Shown here piece by piece: positions 22,499 to 22,648 of a stretch of DNA of 22,648 bases. The stretch lies in contig CAIYOB010001186.1 of assembly GCA_903927685.1 (NCBI GenBank), positions 1 through 22,648 of the forward strand. Direction: 5' to 3'. The position numbers and the translations under genes were made by a program. Below the pieces are notes generated by a model. That model had not been told where the DNA came from. It made no database searches and worked only from the letters and a program-made list of their open reading frames with translations. Source of the DNA: an uncultured Planctomycetaceae bacterium. GTDB taxonomy: Bacteria; Planctomycetota; Planctomycetia; Pirellulales; Pirellulaceae. Positions within the stretch are counted from its first letter, which is position 1. Each line of letters starts with the position of its first letter.

Positions 22499-22648
22499 CT
22501 AAATGTTGGGGTGCCTGGGATCGAGTGCAGCGAGGATGACCTGATCGGCACCCGAGATTTCCAGTTTCATCCGCTCCGTCCAGACCGCATAGAGCGAACC
22601 CTTGCTCGCTTTCCGGTCCAGACCGGGGCAAAACCGCGCCACGACATG
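22499..22648 (-). CDS. 3' end of an unidentified gene (5' end outside window)
   Basis: The frame is open from the window edge to TAG (22501-22499), giving the last 49 residues. The sequence reads KASKGSLYAVWTERMKLEIS followed by GADQVILAALDPRHPNI. It has GC-rich third codon positions like its neighbours and a mixed polar/hydrophobic pattern typical of a real cytoplasmic protein end. It converges on floA with a 13-bp gap, a normal gene layout. Too little is present to name a family. Confidence 0.45.
   Translation of the reverse strand, partial: HVVARFCPGLDRKASKGSLYAVWTERMKLEISGADQVILAALDPRHPNI

Overview
The window looks like a piece of a high-GC planctomycete chromosome, probably Pirellulales-like (inferred). 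The lineage signs are a DUF1559 prepilin-type protein, a lysine-rich 'SKSQRIREAL' small protein, an FloA-type flotillin, large secreted polysaccharide-active proteins, and short palindromic repeats that translate to strings I recognise from planctomycete proteins (TDCQSVL; PLTPA..P.YRG.G). I saw no rRNA, tRNA, CRISPR array, transposase or phage gene.

Layout. 1-813: the 3' end of a heparinase II/III-like gene. 996-2884 (+): an MFS-type transporter, a 77-residue signal/anchor peptide and a small four-helix membrane protein, packed as an operon. The last of these collides tail to tail with a DUF1559 gene (3727-2510, -), with about 375 bp of mutual overlap. 3933-5393 (+): zwf, glucose-6-phosphate dehydrogenase. 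9917-5493 (-): a 1474-residue secreted glycosidase-like protein interrupted in frame by a palindrome between 27-bp direct repeats. 9918-10368: a repeat-rich divergent intergenic region. 10369-12165 (+): a lipoprotein joining a WD40-like propeller to a SUFU-like domain. 12517-14799 (+): a secreted protein with two pectate-lyase-type beta-helix modules.

19567-15209 (-): a four-gene operon of Zn alcohol dehydrogenase, degenerate acyl-CoA dehydrogenase, canonical acyl-CoA dehydrogenase and acetoacetate-decarboxylase-family enzyme. All three junctions overlap (TGATG, ATGA, ATGA), so the proteins are probably made in coupled fashion and act in one acyl/keto-acid pathway. This is the best candidate here for an undescribed system. 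19864-20256 (+): the lysine-rich protein. 20511-20951 (+): a STAS-domain protein, possibly frameshifted at its 3' end. 21023-21219: a promoter-to-terminator interval that could encode a small RNA. 21370-22485 (+): floA. 22648-22499 (-): the 3' end of an unidentified gene.

Two themes emerge. One is extracellular polysaccharide breakdown (heparinase-like, glycosidase-like and beta-helix proteins), with zwf as a central-carbon gene beside them. The other is the acyl-CoA/ketone operon. Domain calls come from reading motifs by eye; no database search was run.
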